Source: Channallabes apus
Taxonomy: Eukaryota; Chordata; Actinopteri; Siluriformes; Clariidae
Length of the DNA: 64,000 nucleotides
Direction of reading: 5' to 3'
NCBI GenBank assembly: GCA_030522415.1
Contig: CM060108.1
Location: forward strand, 36,336,256-36,400,255
This document shows positions 33,727 through 45,800 of the stretch, piece after piece. Position numbers and translations under genes: made by a program. Every line of letters starts with the position of its first letter. The first letter of the stretch is position 1. Under the pieces are notes generated by a model that was not told where the DNA came from, did not search any database, and saw only the letters and a list, made by a program, of their open reading frames with translations.

Positions 33727-33825
33727 GGAATATTCTGCCATTAGGATGCCTAAGAGTCTGAAAGGCCCTTACATGAGATTTTGCTGCATAGCTCATACAC
33801 ACCTGCATGTACACATGCTAAACCT

Positions 33826-33886
33826 AAAAAAAATGTAAGTCGCTCTGGATAAGAGCGTCTGCCAAATGCCTAAATGTAAATGTAAA
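33826..33886 (+). mobile_element. SINE/LINE tail fragment
   Basis: 'atgtaagtcgctctggataa' followed by 'gagcgtctgccaaatgccta' and aatgtaaatgtaa, the same 3' tail as the SINEs at 2755 and 41728. It is inserted in the unit B repeat and absent at the matching site near 10200. Confidence 0.65.
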
Positions 33887-34156
33887 CCTGGTACACATTT
33901 AGAACTCATTGAGCTGAACACCTTTTACATTGCATGTCATGGGCTCAACTCAACAGGAAGTTTTTTGTCATTTGCAAAAATGCACCCGAAGGAATTTATA
34001 TGATCACTATGGCAGGCCTATATGATCTAAAGACATTGAGGATGCAAAATTGCACATGATTATGGGATTGGGATATCCCCTTTAAATGCATGTGCCCACG
34101 GTACCCGCTGTATTTCTGGTGTGCCCTGGTGGTGATGGCGCAGGGTGCTTGGGCCC

Positions 34157-34706
34157 GCTCATCGTGGCTTGCAACTATATTCATTCATTGAATTAATTTA
34201 TTTAATTTAAAAATTGGTACACTAGATCTCATTGAGCTGAACAATTTTTACTCTGCATGTCATGGGCTCAACTCAATGTGTCAAATATTTTGGATAATTT
34301 GCAAAATGCACATTTATGACATCAGCACTACTAAATACACACACTACACTTGGCTTGGGTGTTCACAACAGAGTGATGTACACTCTGACAAAACTGACTG
34401 ACTTCAGCCAGTATTCACACTGACATACGTGATCTGACTAAAACATTTGTAAAAGTTGTATGTGCAGCATTATTGTTAAATTCTTTTGACAAGCTTGACA
34501 AAACCTTCCCCTATCAGTAAAAAGCACTTCAAAAGGAAGCAGGCTGCATGGCAAATTATGACAATATGTCATACACACATAAGCAATAATCACAACTTAC
34601 CACATAAGCATAGTGAACACTGCATTTGCATGAAAACACATAGCGAAGTAGTACATACATGATGGATTATATTTAATTAAGCTTGGCGCGTTGACTAACC
34701 ATATCA
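34157..34706. other. unit B intron, non-coding
   Basis: Matches about 10460-10975 of unit A closely. Nothing recognised beyond shared intron sequence. Confidence 0.45.
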
Positions 34707-34714
34707 GATTAGTC

Positions 34715-36345
34715 CAGTGGTTCTCAAACTTTTTCTGTCATTCCCCACTTAAGGGGGTGAGCGAATTTTCAAGCCCCACTTGTCAACAAAATAATAACGA
34801 AATCGGCCAAGTTTACTGTTTATTGAAATATCAATTCCTAAACCAATACGATCAAACACCACCAAGTTAAAAAAAGATAAAATACACGTGCAATTGTTAC
34901 AAGGCTTACGTTGTCACTTATCTTTGCATAATTGACCCCATGTTTATTAGCTGCTCAGCAATCGTTTGTAGTTTTTTTTGCACTGGCCAATTCTGTATGC
35001 AACTTTGAATGAAGCCATTTGTGCTTTGCTGTCCACTGATTCAGATGTTACCATGGGATTATCCTGCTGTCTGTATTCTGCCAGCTTTCTTTCAAAGACG
35101 TCCAGTGGTTTATTAACGTGACTGGAGTCTGTTGTCTCTAAGTGTCGTCCTAATTTGTTGGGTCTCATGCGGTCTGCTGCCAGCAGTTTAAGACACAAAG
35201 CACACACGCGTCTCTCTTCTGCACCCACCATCACCACCATGAATCCAAGCTCAAGATAGATTATATCGCCCCCCCCCTAATGAAGCCTATCACGGTAGAA
35301 GCAATTTTCTAACTCAATAACGATATATATCACAATATAGCAATTTGTATCTGAAAATGCATAAATGAAAACAAAGAAATTGTTTTACATAATTTCATTT
35401 TTTTATGTAATTTTATTTAAACTGTGAATTGCTGAGGTTTGCCGCATTTTTTTTACTTTGGCCATATTCGATTTGTATTTCAGATGATAGAAAAGGTTTG
35501 ACGTGTCTCCACCACTTGTTAAAACAGTGCACTTGTGTACCTTCCAAATCACGTTAATCTCATTCGTATCACTTTTCTTATACCCAAACCAATTCCACAA
35601 CACAGACGATGCACCTTTTTTCTTTACAATCTCCTCGTTGTTGGTTTTGTCACATGTAAGTAAACTCACTGCTGCTGCACCGTCTTCTTCCGTTGTCGAA
35701 GTGTATGTGAAGCCAAACACATCAAAAGTCGGACGAAACCGCGGCACCCGATTGAACCAAATATCTGCGCAAATACAGCGCAGCGCGACTACCTGAATAG
35801 CGCAGTGATGGTCTGGTTTATTCGCACAGCCCGGTGAATCACGCAGCGCCGCTCGAATCACAAACCTGCGCGACTCACTGTGTTTTATTTAAAAAACAAT
35901 TCATTTAAAATGTCAGGACTGTTTAATATTGTTTCCGCCTTGTCATGCCTGGTTTGTACGTGCGCATCCCAGCGGGGTAAAATGTATTTTGATGGTCCGC
36001 ACGGTTTATTTCTGTCAGAGTCGCGCAGCGCTGCCCAGTGGCTCGCGCAGGTTTGTGATTCGAGCAGCGCAGCTCAAGTTTGTCCGACGTTAAACCGTTA
36101 TTGATGCACTATGGTTCCACTTTTTCTCCCGGCCCCCAACTGATGTTATTTTAAATTTACTTGTATTAATGATCCATTTATTTGTGTGTGATTGTTTAGT
36201 TTTGAGCGTACGCTCTTCATTATCAATAAAGAAAAGCATGAATTAGAATAGGTACTTTCCTGTTTTTCCTCCCGTTCATTGCGCCCCACCTGTCATGTCT
36301 GTATTCCCCACTAGTGGGGCGCGCACCACAGTTTGAGAACCACTG
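34715..36345 (-). mobile_element. hAT element (CAGTGGTTCTC ends) with an inserted BED-finger segment
   Basis: Ends CAGTGGTTCTCAAAC and its complement, with an exact 8-bp duplication gattagtc (34707-34714 and 36346-36353). Unit A has the empty site near 10968. On the minus strand 35240-34947 reads RRVCALCLKLLAADRMRPNK, then a HLETTDSSHVNKPLDVF block, the N-terminal part of a ZBED5/FAM200-like hAT transposase. A second fragment (35861-35403) is discussed separately. The catalytic domain is lost. Confidence 0.82.
35270..36085 (-). mobile_element. BED-finger hAT fragment nested in the hAT element
   Basis: This block interrupts the sequence shared with the sister element at 44563-47917. It carries on the minus strand (35861-35403) a BED zinc finger: SSVLWNWFGYKKSDTNEINV, then IWKVHKCTVLTSGGDTSNLF and YHLKYK. 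The second Cys of the finger is His or shifted here, so the finger may be damaged. The boundaries are approximate. A 9-bp segment taatgaagc appears inverted relative to the sister copy at the left joint. Confidence 0.55.
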
Positions 36346-36878
36346 GATTAGTCTGACTTGAAGTCTTTTATCCTCTCCTAGTCAAGTGTGGAAAGGCATG
36401 TTTAGGCTAAAGCTTAAATATGGTCTCTTTGTTGGTGACAGAGCTCTTTATACACATGCGTGTTGTGAGTTTAACAGTTGTAACAAACAGGGACTATTTT
36501 TCCCTGGTTGAGCTTCCAGGACCCCAGAGATCTAAATTGTGTAAAAGTCTACTAGTATATTCACCGTGCTGTTGGTGGCTGCTAGTCTATTAGATATTGA
36601 AAGTGATCTGTGTCTTTTCACTGAAAAAAACATCATTAAACTAAAGTTTCATTTAAACCTGTTTTTATAGAGATGTTATTATAAAACAGTTCATTAGTAA
36701 GTAAATGAATGGATGCTGTGTATTTGTGTATTTATATATGGATTGTATCTAATAGCACTTCTACACTGACTAGGAAAGCAATTTGAGTTTGAAACTTTTT
36801 GTCTTTTACTTTTAAGGGGTTTTATTTTTTGCTTCACTTATCCATGATTATTTATCTGTTATTCATGTGTTCCTTTAG

Positions 36879-39800
36879 AAATGAATGCTAGAGGCCCAAA
36901 CCACATCCATGAAGATGATAAGGAGGAGGGTAAATAATTATTTATTATAAATTACAACTGTAACTTCAAGGAAAAGTATATTTTATGAATTATATAAAAT
37001 TTTAAGTCATATTTTAAACTATTGTGTTTAGCCACCCTTCATTTCTTCATATGTTGCCTCCAAAGAAATGAGGAGTGGCTCAAGACTTTTGTGCAGTACT
37101 GTATATATTGACCGTGGTATTTGATTATGATGCCCAGGTGGAAATCCTCAAAGTGACAATTCTCGACAGGCGGCTGAAGTACAAACTACAGAAGGTAAAA
37201 AAAAGTTTTTACAATTAATTAGTAATTACAATTACATATAACTTGTTTTAAGTATTTGCATGCATGTACTATACTGTAGATGATGTTCTATAATTTCTGA
37301 TTCTGATCGCTATCACTGCAGACACGGTGACTTTGAAGAGGAGGACTTTGACTGTGACACTCTCGGTCGGCATGATCATTATTCTCGCTCTCCTCATTGC
37401 AGTCATTATGACTGGTAAGAGAAGAAAATCTGCTCAAAGATTTTTAATATAATTTCTTTTCAAATATTATATTATTTTATGAAATACTTTAGATGATTTC
37501 ATGTTGCGTTAATAACAACAATATGAACTGCTACATTTTCTCACTAACAGCTTACAGACTAAGGGAAGTGACTGATCAGCTCAACACAGGTAAAGTTTAT
37601 CAATGATCTATAACCTTACTGCATAATGCATAAATATGTCACCTACATAAAGTGTCAAATAAAATAATAAAATCTGAAGCATGAATTGGACAAATAAAAT
37701 AAAATGTTTACAATTTAGTTGTATCGATATTTGTTAAAATTTACATCCAGCGTATTACAGTGAATCAATGTCTACACAGTCCTGTAAGAGTTTCAGGGTT
37801 TTATAATGTAAGCATATAACAATTTGGCACACATTTGGCAATTTGATTCTGTTCTTCTAGAAAACGCTCCAGATCTGTTAATTTCTGAGCAGATCTCCTG
37901 TACACAGTCCTGTTTATGGTAACCACAGTTTTTTGACAGGATTTAGATTTGGGATCTGATTGGTGTTCCACAACATTAATATTCCTGTTTTGTTCTGTAA
38001 TATTTTCAGCTGGCTAGTTAACACAAGCCTGCAGCTTTTACACCAATCAGTGATAATATTACCACCACTGCCACCAATATTACTGTTCAGTTAAACTGAA
38101 CAAGACTGATCACTAACTATACACCAGGAAACTGGTGACGGGTTCATAGGCACCCATGGTTGACCCATGCCTGCAGGGACCAAAAGCAAGCTCATCTGGT
38201 CTGATCCCACAGAACAGTCAATGAAGCATAACACACTGAAAAAACATGAATTCCTGCGACGTAAAAGGCCTCAGAACACCCAGTGCACCACATCCTGCCT
38301 CACACCGCACACAGCAGGCAAAGAGCCCAAGACCATCGACCCGGACCTCTAACTCCCAAAATCCCAATCCGATCGAGCACTTATAGGCAGACAAACAAGT
38401 TTGATTAAGAGAGGCCCCACCACAGTACCCAAAGGATCCACTGCAAATGTACAGGTGCAACGACAGGACACCCCAGAGCCTGCCATGCCTCAAGGGGCCA
38501 GAGTCACCTCGGCGTCACCCCCAGAAGGGGAACCAAATACTATGTGGTTTTAATGTTATGGCAGATGGGTGTAGATCAGTGATTTCATCTACAGTATCTT
38601 GACTGAAGCCCCAGGCCCCATGTATTTGTATAAAAGTGTTTACCCCTTTATATACAATCATGAAGAGTCCTCATTTTATAATGTTTGAGTACCCCGTGGG
38701 GACCCGGGGTAGAATAGGTCCCTAGCACCTACTTGCTGAACGTAAGAGGCGACAAATGGGGCAACTTGTTAAGCCGTGAGTTGCGACCCGTATCAGTGGA
38801 TGCCGAGATCCTGGTATTTGAGGAATGTGACATACTGCGGATGTCTCAGCTCCAACACAATGCTTTGGCTCCAATTTCATTCAGACGGGAGGTTGGAATG
38901 GCGCATTCCAATCAATCGGCTGGTCAAGACTTGCCCTGGATATACCTCAGTTTACCAGAAGGCGTTGGCTAAACAACTTTGTTTAGGCTAAAGCCTCATT
39001 GTTTTTACTTTCTCAAGTATATCATCCCTATATCTTTGATGCATACCCGGTGGAAATCCGCGGCTCTGTGCATCTCCTTGTTGGGCTCCGAGGTGGGTGA
39101 AATTAGAGATGACAAAACATAAAATTAATCAACATGGCGAAAACTAAATCCACAAAATGATGATTATCAAATCAAGACTTGACCTATGATTTAGGGAATA
39201 GCTACAACTTTCCCCCTAAAAACGACCACATGCAAAGATATATGCTATTGGAATCCCTGTCTCCCGATGCTCCGCTCTCCAAACTATCCCCATTTGCTAC
39301 AGAGAGGGATTGCTGGTATAGCAGGGACAGTGAATAACATAAACAAGCTAAGATCTGGCCAGATTCTAGTAGAATGCAGCAAAAAAAATCCAAGCTGAGA
39401 ACTTACTACACACAAATGTGCTTGCTGGTGTAGGTATAAAGGCTTTTAATCATCCGACACTAAATAACAGTAAAGGAGTAATTCATGCCAGGTAATTGGA
39501 AAATATGGCGGAGAATGAAATAACTGCAGAATTGAAGTCTCAAGATGTGATAGATGTGAAGAGAATCACAATCAAGAAAGAATGCCGCATTATCAAGACC
39601 AGCCCTTACATCTTAACCTTCAACAAACCCCAACACCCAGAAAAGATTCAACTAGGGTACTTAAGTGTCCCAGTAGATATGTTTTTACCGAACAAACTGA
39701 GATGCTTCAGTTGCCAGAAATTCGGACATGGTTCAGCCAGTTGCAAAAATAGACCCATCTGCTGTAACTGTGGAGAGGAGAAGCATGGAGAAGACTGCAA

Positions 39801-42800
39801 TAGACCGCCAAAGTGCAGTAACTGTGCAGGGAACCACCCAGCTTCCTCAAAAACCTGCCCTTCCTGGATCAAAGAGAAATAAATACTAAAGTTAAAAATC
39901 ACCAAGAAAGTGAACTATAAGGAAGCTTGAAGATTAGTTGAAGGTGACCACACCTTCAGATTAGAGAAAACCTTTGCAGCTGCAGTAAAACCACAACTGC
40001 GAACTGTTGAAACTCAAACAGAAATTACTTGGATAAGTGATAAAGCACAAAAGACAGAGGAGATCAAGAACAAGACCCAAAGTAGCCAAAGACAGACAAC
40101 AACACAACAGACACAAACGAACCAAAAAGACAATCCTTTGACCGACAAAAACCAATCAAGCAATAAGAGCCATAAGAAATTATCCTCACATAAATTAAAA
40201 ATAAACCAAGATAGCAAAGAAAAGAAGACTGACCCCACTAAAGACATCGAAATGACAGAGGACACATACTCTCCATACTCTCAGAGTCTTTCTCCAAACG
40301 TTCGGAGTAAGGGACACCCCCCCTTGTCCTACCCACTTGAACCTGGATAGACATAATACAGTGGAACTGTCGTGGACTGAAAGGCCACTTTACTGAATTA
40401 CAACGCCTAACTGCAGGACTCAACCCTCTCGCTTTTTGCCTCCAGGAAACTTACCTCTCCCCAAATTGCACAATGTCCCTGAAACAGTTTACTTTTCTAA
40501 ATGCATATGGCCCAAACATTCAACGTCCATCAGGTGGCACAACTATAAGGAATGATGTCATTCACAGTCGCAACAAAATAAACACCAACATACAAGCAAT
40601 AGCAGTCAGGCTGACTTTACATAAAACAATTACCTTGTATTCCATGTATATACCTCTGGATAACACCCTAACATACCAAGAATTGGAAAGACTGATAGGA
40701 CAACTACCAACACCTTATATCCTCATGGGTGACTTAAATAGCCACAATCCTTTGTGGGGAGAAAAGCACCTTTACACAAAAGGAAAAAGAATTGAAAAGC
40801 TCATAATTGAAAATGACTTGTGCCTATTAAACGATGGTTCACATACTTATTTACATCCAGGCCATGGACCCTTCTCTGCCATCGACTTAACTATTTGCAC
40901 CCCGAACTGCTGACAGATTTTTCATGGCTTGTATGGGATGACCTTTGTGGAAATGACCACTTCCCACTGATTATACTGTAACTCTAACAGTAACTGAAAT
41001 ACAGCAATCCCCCCCAAAATGGAAATTACAAAAAGCTAATTGGCATGTATTTCGAACCGCTTGCCAAGAGAGAATTATCGAGAACTGTCAGGACCATGAG
41101 GACTCCATGAAATGTTTCATAAATACACTGATTACAGCAACAGATGAAACAATCCCAAAATCATCCACCAAACAATTCAAAAGGCACAACCCATGATTTG
41201 ACGATAAATGAAAAAAAGTTATACAGGCACGGAAAAAAGCGGTAAGAACATTCAATAAACATCCAACAGTTCAAAATCTCACCAATGTAAAAATCAGCCG
41301 AGCACAAGCACGAAGGTACATAAACGAAGCAAAGAAACGAAGCTGGAATCTGTTTGTATCAAGCCTGACAAGAAACATACCTACAAAGAAAATATGAAAT
41401 GTGATAAGAAGAATGAAAGGAAAAGGAGGTGGACCACAAATAAAACATATAAATGAGCTAGGTACCCTTCTAACTCAGAAACAAGAAATAAACAGTTTAG
41501 CAAAAACATTTGAAAGAAACTCCTCAGGAGAAAATTACCACTCAAAATTTCGGAGACTCCAGGAAATGCAAGAAAGAATTGAACTAAACTTCTATACTGA
41601 AAATTTTGACACATATAACCAACCCTTTACTATGGAAGAACTATCAGTTTCCTTAAAATGCTGCTATGACACTGCAGTAAGACCAGACAAAGTCCATTAC
41701 CAATTTTTGAAACACTTACCCCAAAACATTTAGGCATTTGGCAGGCGCTCTTATCCAGAGCGACTTACATTCTTATCTCATTACACATCTGAGCAATTGA
41801 GGGTTAAGGGCCCAACAGTGGCAACTTGGTGGTTGTGGGATTTGAACCTGGGATCTTCCGAAACGTAGTCCAGTGCCTTAACCACTGAGCTACCCCTGGC
41901 CCATTGTCCAAAACATATTGTCCATTCTATTGGAAAACTTTAATAAAATCTGGAGAACTGGTAGTATCCCACCATCTTGGCTAGGGGCAACAGTTATACC
42001 TATACCTAAACCAAATACAGATACCATACAGACCCTAACAACTATCGACCTACACTATAGCACTAACAAGTTGTATGTGCAAAGGATGGTAAACAATCGA
42101 CTCGTCTTGAACCTGGAATCCGATCATCAAATAAGTGACTTCCAGTGTGGTTTTAGAAAAGGAAGGAGCACACTAGACCATCTTATAAGACTTGAGTAAT
42201 ATGTCCGTGATGGTTTCATTAAAAAGGAACATGTGGTTGGTAGCTGTCCTTTTCGACTTAGAAAAAGCATATGACACCACCTGGAAATACGGGATCCTAA
42301 AAGATCTACATAAAATGGGTTTCAAAAGCAACCTACCTACCTTCATATCCAGTTTCCTATCTAACAGAAGCTTTCGTGTCCAAATAGGAAACTCTATGTC
42401 AGACTTGTGTATTCAAGAACAAGGAGTCCCCCAGGGCAGCATCCTCTCTGTCACACTGTTCATGCTAAAAATAAATAGCATTGTAAATACTATTGGGCCA
42501 AATATACTGTGTAGTCTCTATGTCGATGATGTCTGTATATGTTATAGAAAAAGCTTAATATAAATCTGGAACTGACATATAATAAGAAGACTGAAACTCA
42601 TCCGTATATATTCCATCAACAAGTCCTCGAAATAAAAAGCATTTTCCCTACCATAAACCCATACAAACGGACGGATCAAAAATGGACAACCACGTTTCTG
42701 CAGCAGCAATAACGGACCAACACCATTACGGAATCCATATCCCAGACCAAAGTTCCACCTTTACAGCAGAAGCCCGGGCTCTGTTACTTGCTCTGGAACA

Positions 42801-45800
42801 TATTGAAAAAGAAAGGGAACTAAACGCCTTAGTATTCACCGATTCAAAATCCTGTCTACAAGCCTTGGAATCTATGAAAACAAATCACCCAATAATCACT
42901 GATATATTAATCAAGGCAAACCAACTACAGAAGAACCATCACAATATTATCTTCTACTGGATTCCAGGACATGAACTGAAATGAACAAGCTGACATGGCA
43001 GCAAGACAAGCTCTTAAAGAAAATGTTAGCGTTTGCCAAATCCCACCCTCTGACCTTAAACCATTGATAAATCAATATATATCAAATAAATGGCAAGCAG
43101 AATGGGAACAATACAAAAACAACAAATTATTCGAAATAAACCCAGTTGTAGGAAAAAGAAGTTATCACTCATTCGAATCAAGGCACGACCAGGTAGTATA
43201 TACAAGGTGCCGTATAGGCCATACAAACATTACCCATGCTTATTTATTAAAGGATGAAGAAGCCCCAAAATGTCAACACTGCAGAACTATCCTAACCATA
43301 AAACACATACTTTTGGACTGCCCAAGTTTTAACACCATAAGAAAACAATTTCTACCGGAACAAGATTAAAAAAGCATATTCTGCATGACAAAACCAGAAA
43401 AAATTCTTACAATTTCTGTCTAAAGTACACGTAAAGAACCAAATGTAAAACCCTGTTCTTCTGACCAAGACCATGCTATTATGTGATCTATTATTATTAT
43501 TATATCCTTTTAACTTTCTCACTACTCTCTTAATCACTCACCTTTTTAGAACAATGAATCAGCTTAATATTTGATGTGAATCTTGCCATGAAATAGCCTG
43601 AGAAGCTGATATGCCAATAAATCCAAATACAAACAAACAAATGTAATGTTTGAGAATTGCTCTATATTTACTCTACACTTTGATTAGTCACTCACTTCTG
43701 TGCTTTAGCTGAAGCGATAACTCTCTGCTGCTGTATTGTGAGCTGTGCTCCCTCTGCAGAGAAAAAAAATGATGTCTCTCCTTTTAATCTATTACATTAG
43801 TCTCCTGGATTTATTTGGGAATAGAAGAAATTCTTCAAAAGCCAGATACTTAAATGCTGCTGTATGTTCTGAAAGCCTTCCTGAAGTTTTTATCCTAAAT
43901 AAACAGCTGATCTTTATCTGCTCAAATGTCTTGAGTGCATCCTGAAGATCATGTACAGAATACAGTTTCTTAACTGCTGCTGACTTTACCATTGTCCCAC
44001 AGTTTTCTTTTAAGTATAGACAGGGCATGGCTCCAGAAGCTAAATACCATCACATAACCAGGTTTTCAATAGTTTTTGGTTCATTAGCACAATTATTGAG
44101 CCAAAAAGAGAAAACAAAATACATGGCAGTTGTCTTTTATCTTTGCCCACCATTGTATGAAGCTTTCTAGAGAAACAACCTTAATTTCCATAACCAGTAG
44201 TTGAAATCTTCTATACTGTTTATTGTTCTTTTTTTCTTCTTTAGGTGTGTCAGATATTTCTAATAAGTTGCCTAGTCTGTCAAGTAAGTATTGTCTTTGC
44301 ATGGTTTTAATAAACATGTTAGGTTGGCTTATTTTACAGCCTTGTGAATATGCATTTGTTGACTCACATGTACAGAATAAAGATGTTCTCTTGTTCTGTT
44401 TGTGTTTCTATCAGCTAAAGTAGGCCTTGTTCCAGGGGAAGGTGAGAACATGTTCACTGCATTGTATTCAAATCCATCATTCTTGGCCTGTGTTTTTTAT
44501 TTGTAGTTTTATTTTTGCATTCATCTGAATTTTTAAAAAATTATTTTAGCTACAGTTTAAACCAGTGATTCTCAAACATTTTCTGTCATTCCACACTTAA
44601 GGGAGTGGGCGAATTTTCAAGCCCCACTTGTCAACAAAATGATAACGAGATCGGCCAAGTTTACTATTTATTGAAATATCAATTTCTAAACCAAAAAGAT
44701 CAAATAAAACCAAGATAAAAACAGATAAAATACAGGCTTACTTTGTCACTTATCTTAGCTGCTCAGCAATCGTTTGTGCTTTGCTGTCCACTGATTCAGA
44801 TTTTACCATGCGATTCTCCTGTCTGTATTCTGCCAGCTTTCTTTCAAAGAAGTCGAGTGGCTTATTAACGTGACTGGAGTGTTGTCTCTAAGTGTCTTCC
44901 TACTTTGTTGGGTCTCATGCTGTCTGCTGCCAGCGGTTTAAGACACAAAACACACACAGGTCTCTCCTCTGCGCCCACCATTCCCACCATGAATCCAAGC
45001 GCAAGATAGGCTTCATTATATTTTCTTTTCGGCTGGCTTTTTGGTTGATTAGGTTGATAGTGCTGAATCGCTTGCCTTTTTATGGTCCACGGAACAAATG
45101 TGTATCCATTGACGTTATTATACCCACTATGTACGCTACTGACCCGGTTTGTGACCGCGGTAAACTTAGTTTGATATTCGCATATTTGCCCTCCGGACCT
45201 GTCTGACCCATCCTGGTGCCCCGCTTCTGGTTGGAGATCTCGTCACATGGATGCCCCCGTGTGTCTCTTTGGGATGCGTCTGCCTCTACCTAGAAGACAG
45301 TTCTGGCCTCGACTGGTGTTGGCAACTGTTTATCTGGGGACTTGACAGTTCGATAGTTCAGGACTGGAATTTCCTACAAGTCTACCTGAGTCTAGTAACA
45401 CCTGGACTCCATATTAACATCAATTAACATCAACTATTATAGCTGAACTGCTGCCACCTAACACACAGTATGAATGCAGATCAATTCCTGTTCTCTGTTT
45501 CAGCCAGATGAGGATGGGTTCCCTGTTGAGTCTGGTTCCTCTCAAGGTTTCTTCCTATTACAATCTCAGGGAGTTTTTCCTTGCCATTGTCACCCGCGGC
45601 TTGCTCACCAGGGACTATCTGACCATTTGATTCATACACATTCACATTCCATACAAACTTAAATAATTAATTTGATTGTGTGAAGCTGCTTTGTGACAAT
45701 GACAATTGTTCAAAGCGTTATACAAATAAAATTTAATTGAATTATATATTGAAATATATTCCCTCTCTACATGGTCTTTAAGCTACACCTGCCTTTTTCT

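Larger units (their letters stand above)
27668..34156. repeat. GGGCCCAAGCAC repeat, copy B, split by Gypsy
   Basis: The two halves (27668-28073 and 33732-34156) match 9454-10455. The first half also has a short duplication of 'aatatattagggcccaagca' (near 27660 and 27704) and an internal deletion. The Gypsy element with ggaat duplication sits between the halves. Confidence 0.6.
38690..43643 (+). mobile_element. Nimb-like (I superfamily) LINE, degraded but near full length
   Basis: An 11-bp target duplication taatgtttgag flanks it (38679-38689 and 43644-43654). The 5' UTR begins 'taccccgtggggacccgggg'. Domains in order are ORF1 with CCHC knuckles, AP endonuclease, reverse transcriptase, RNase H and a C-terminal cysteine region. 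The 3' end is a short (AAAC)n-like run. Frames are interrupted and a SINE is nested in the RT. It is absent from unit A (empty site near 18015). Confidence 0.85.

Noticed and set aside
43792..44317. Minus-strand frames similar in both units within the intron before exon 44245
   Set aside because: No domain, no splice logic, and the units are similar throughout, so conservation is not evidence for coding.
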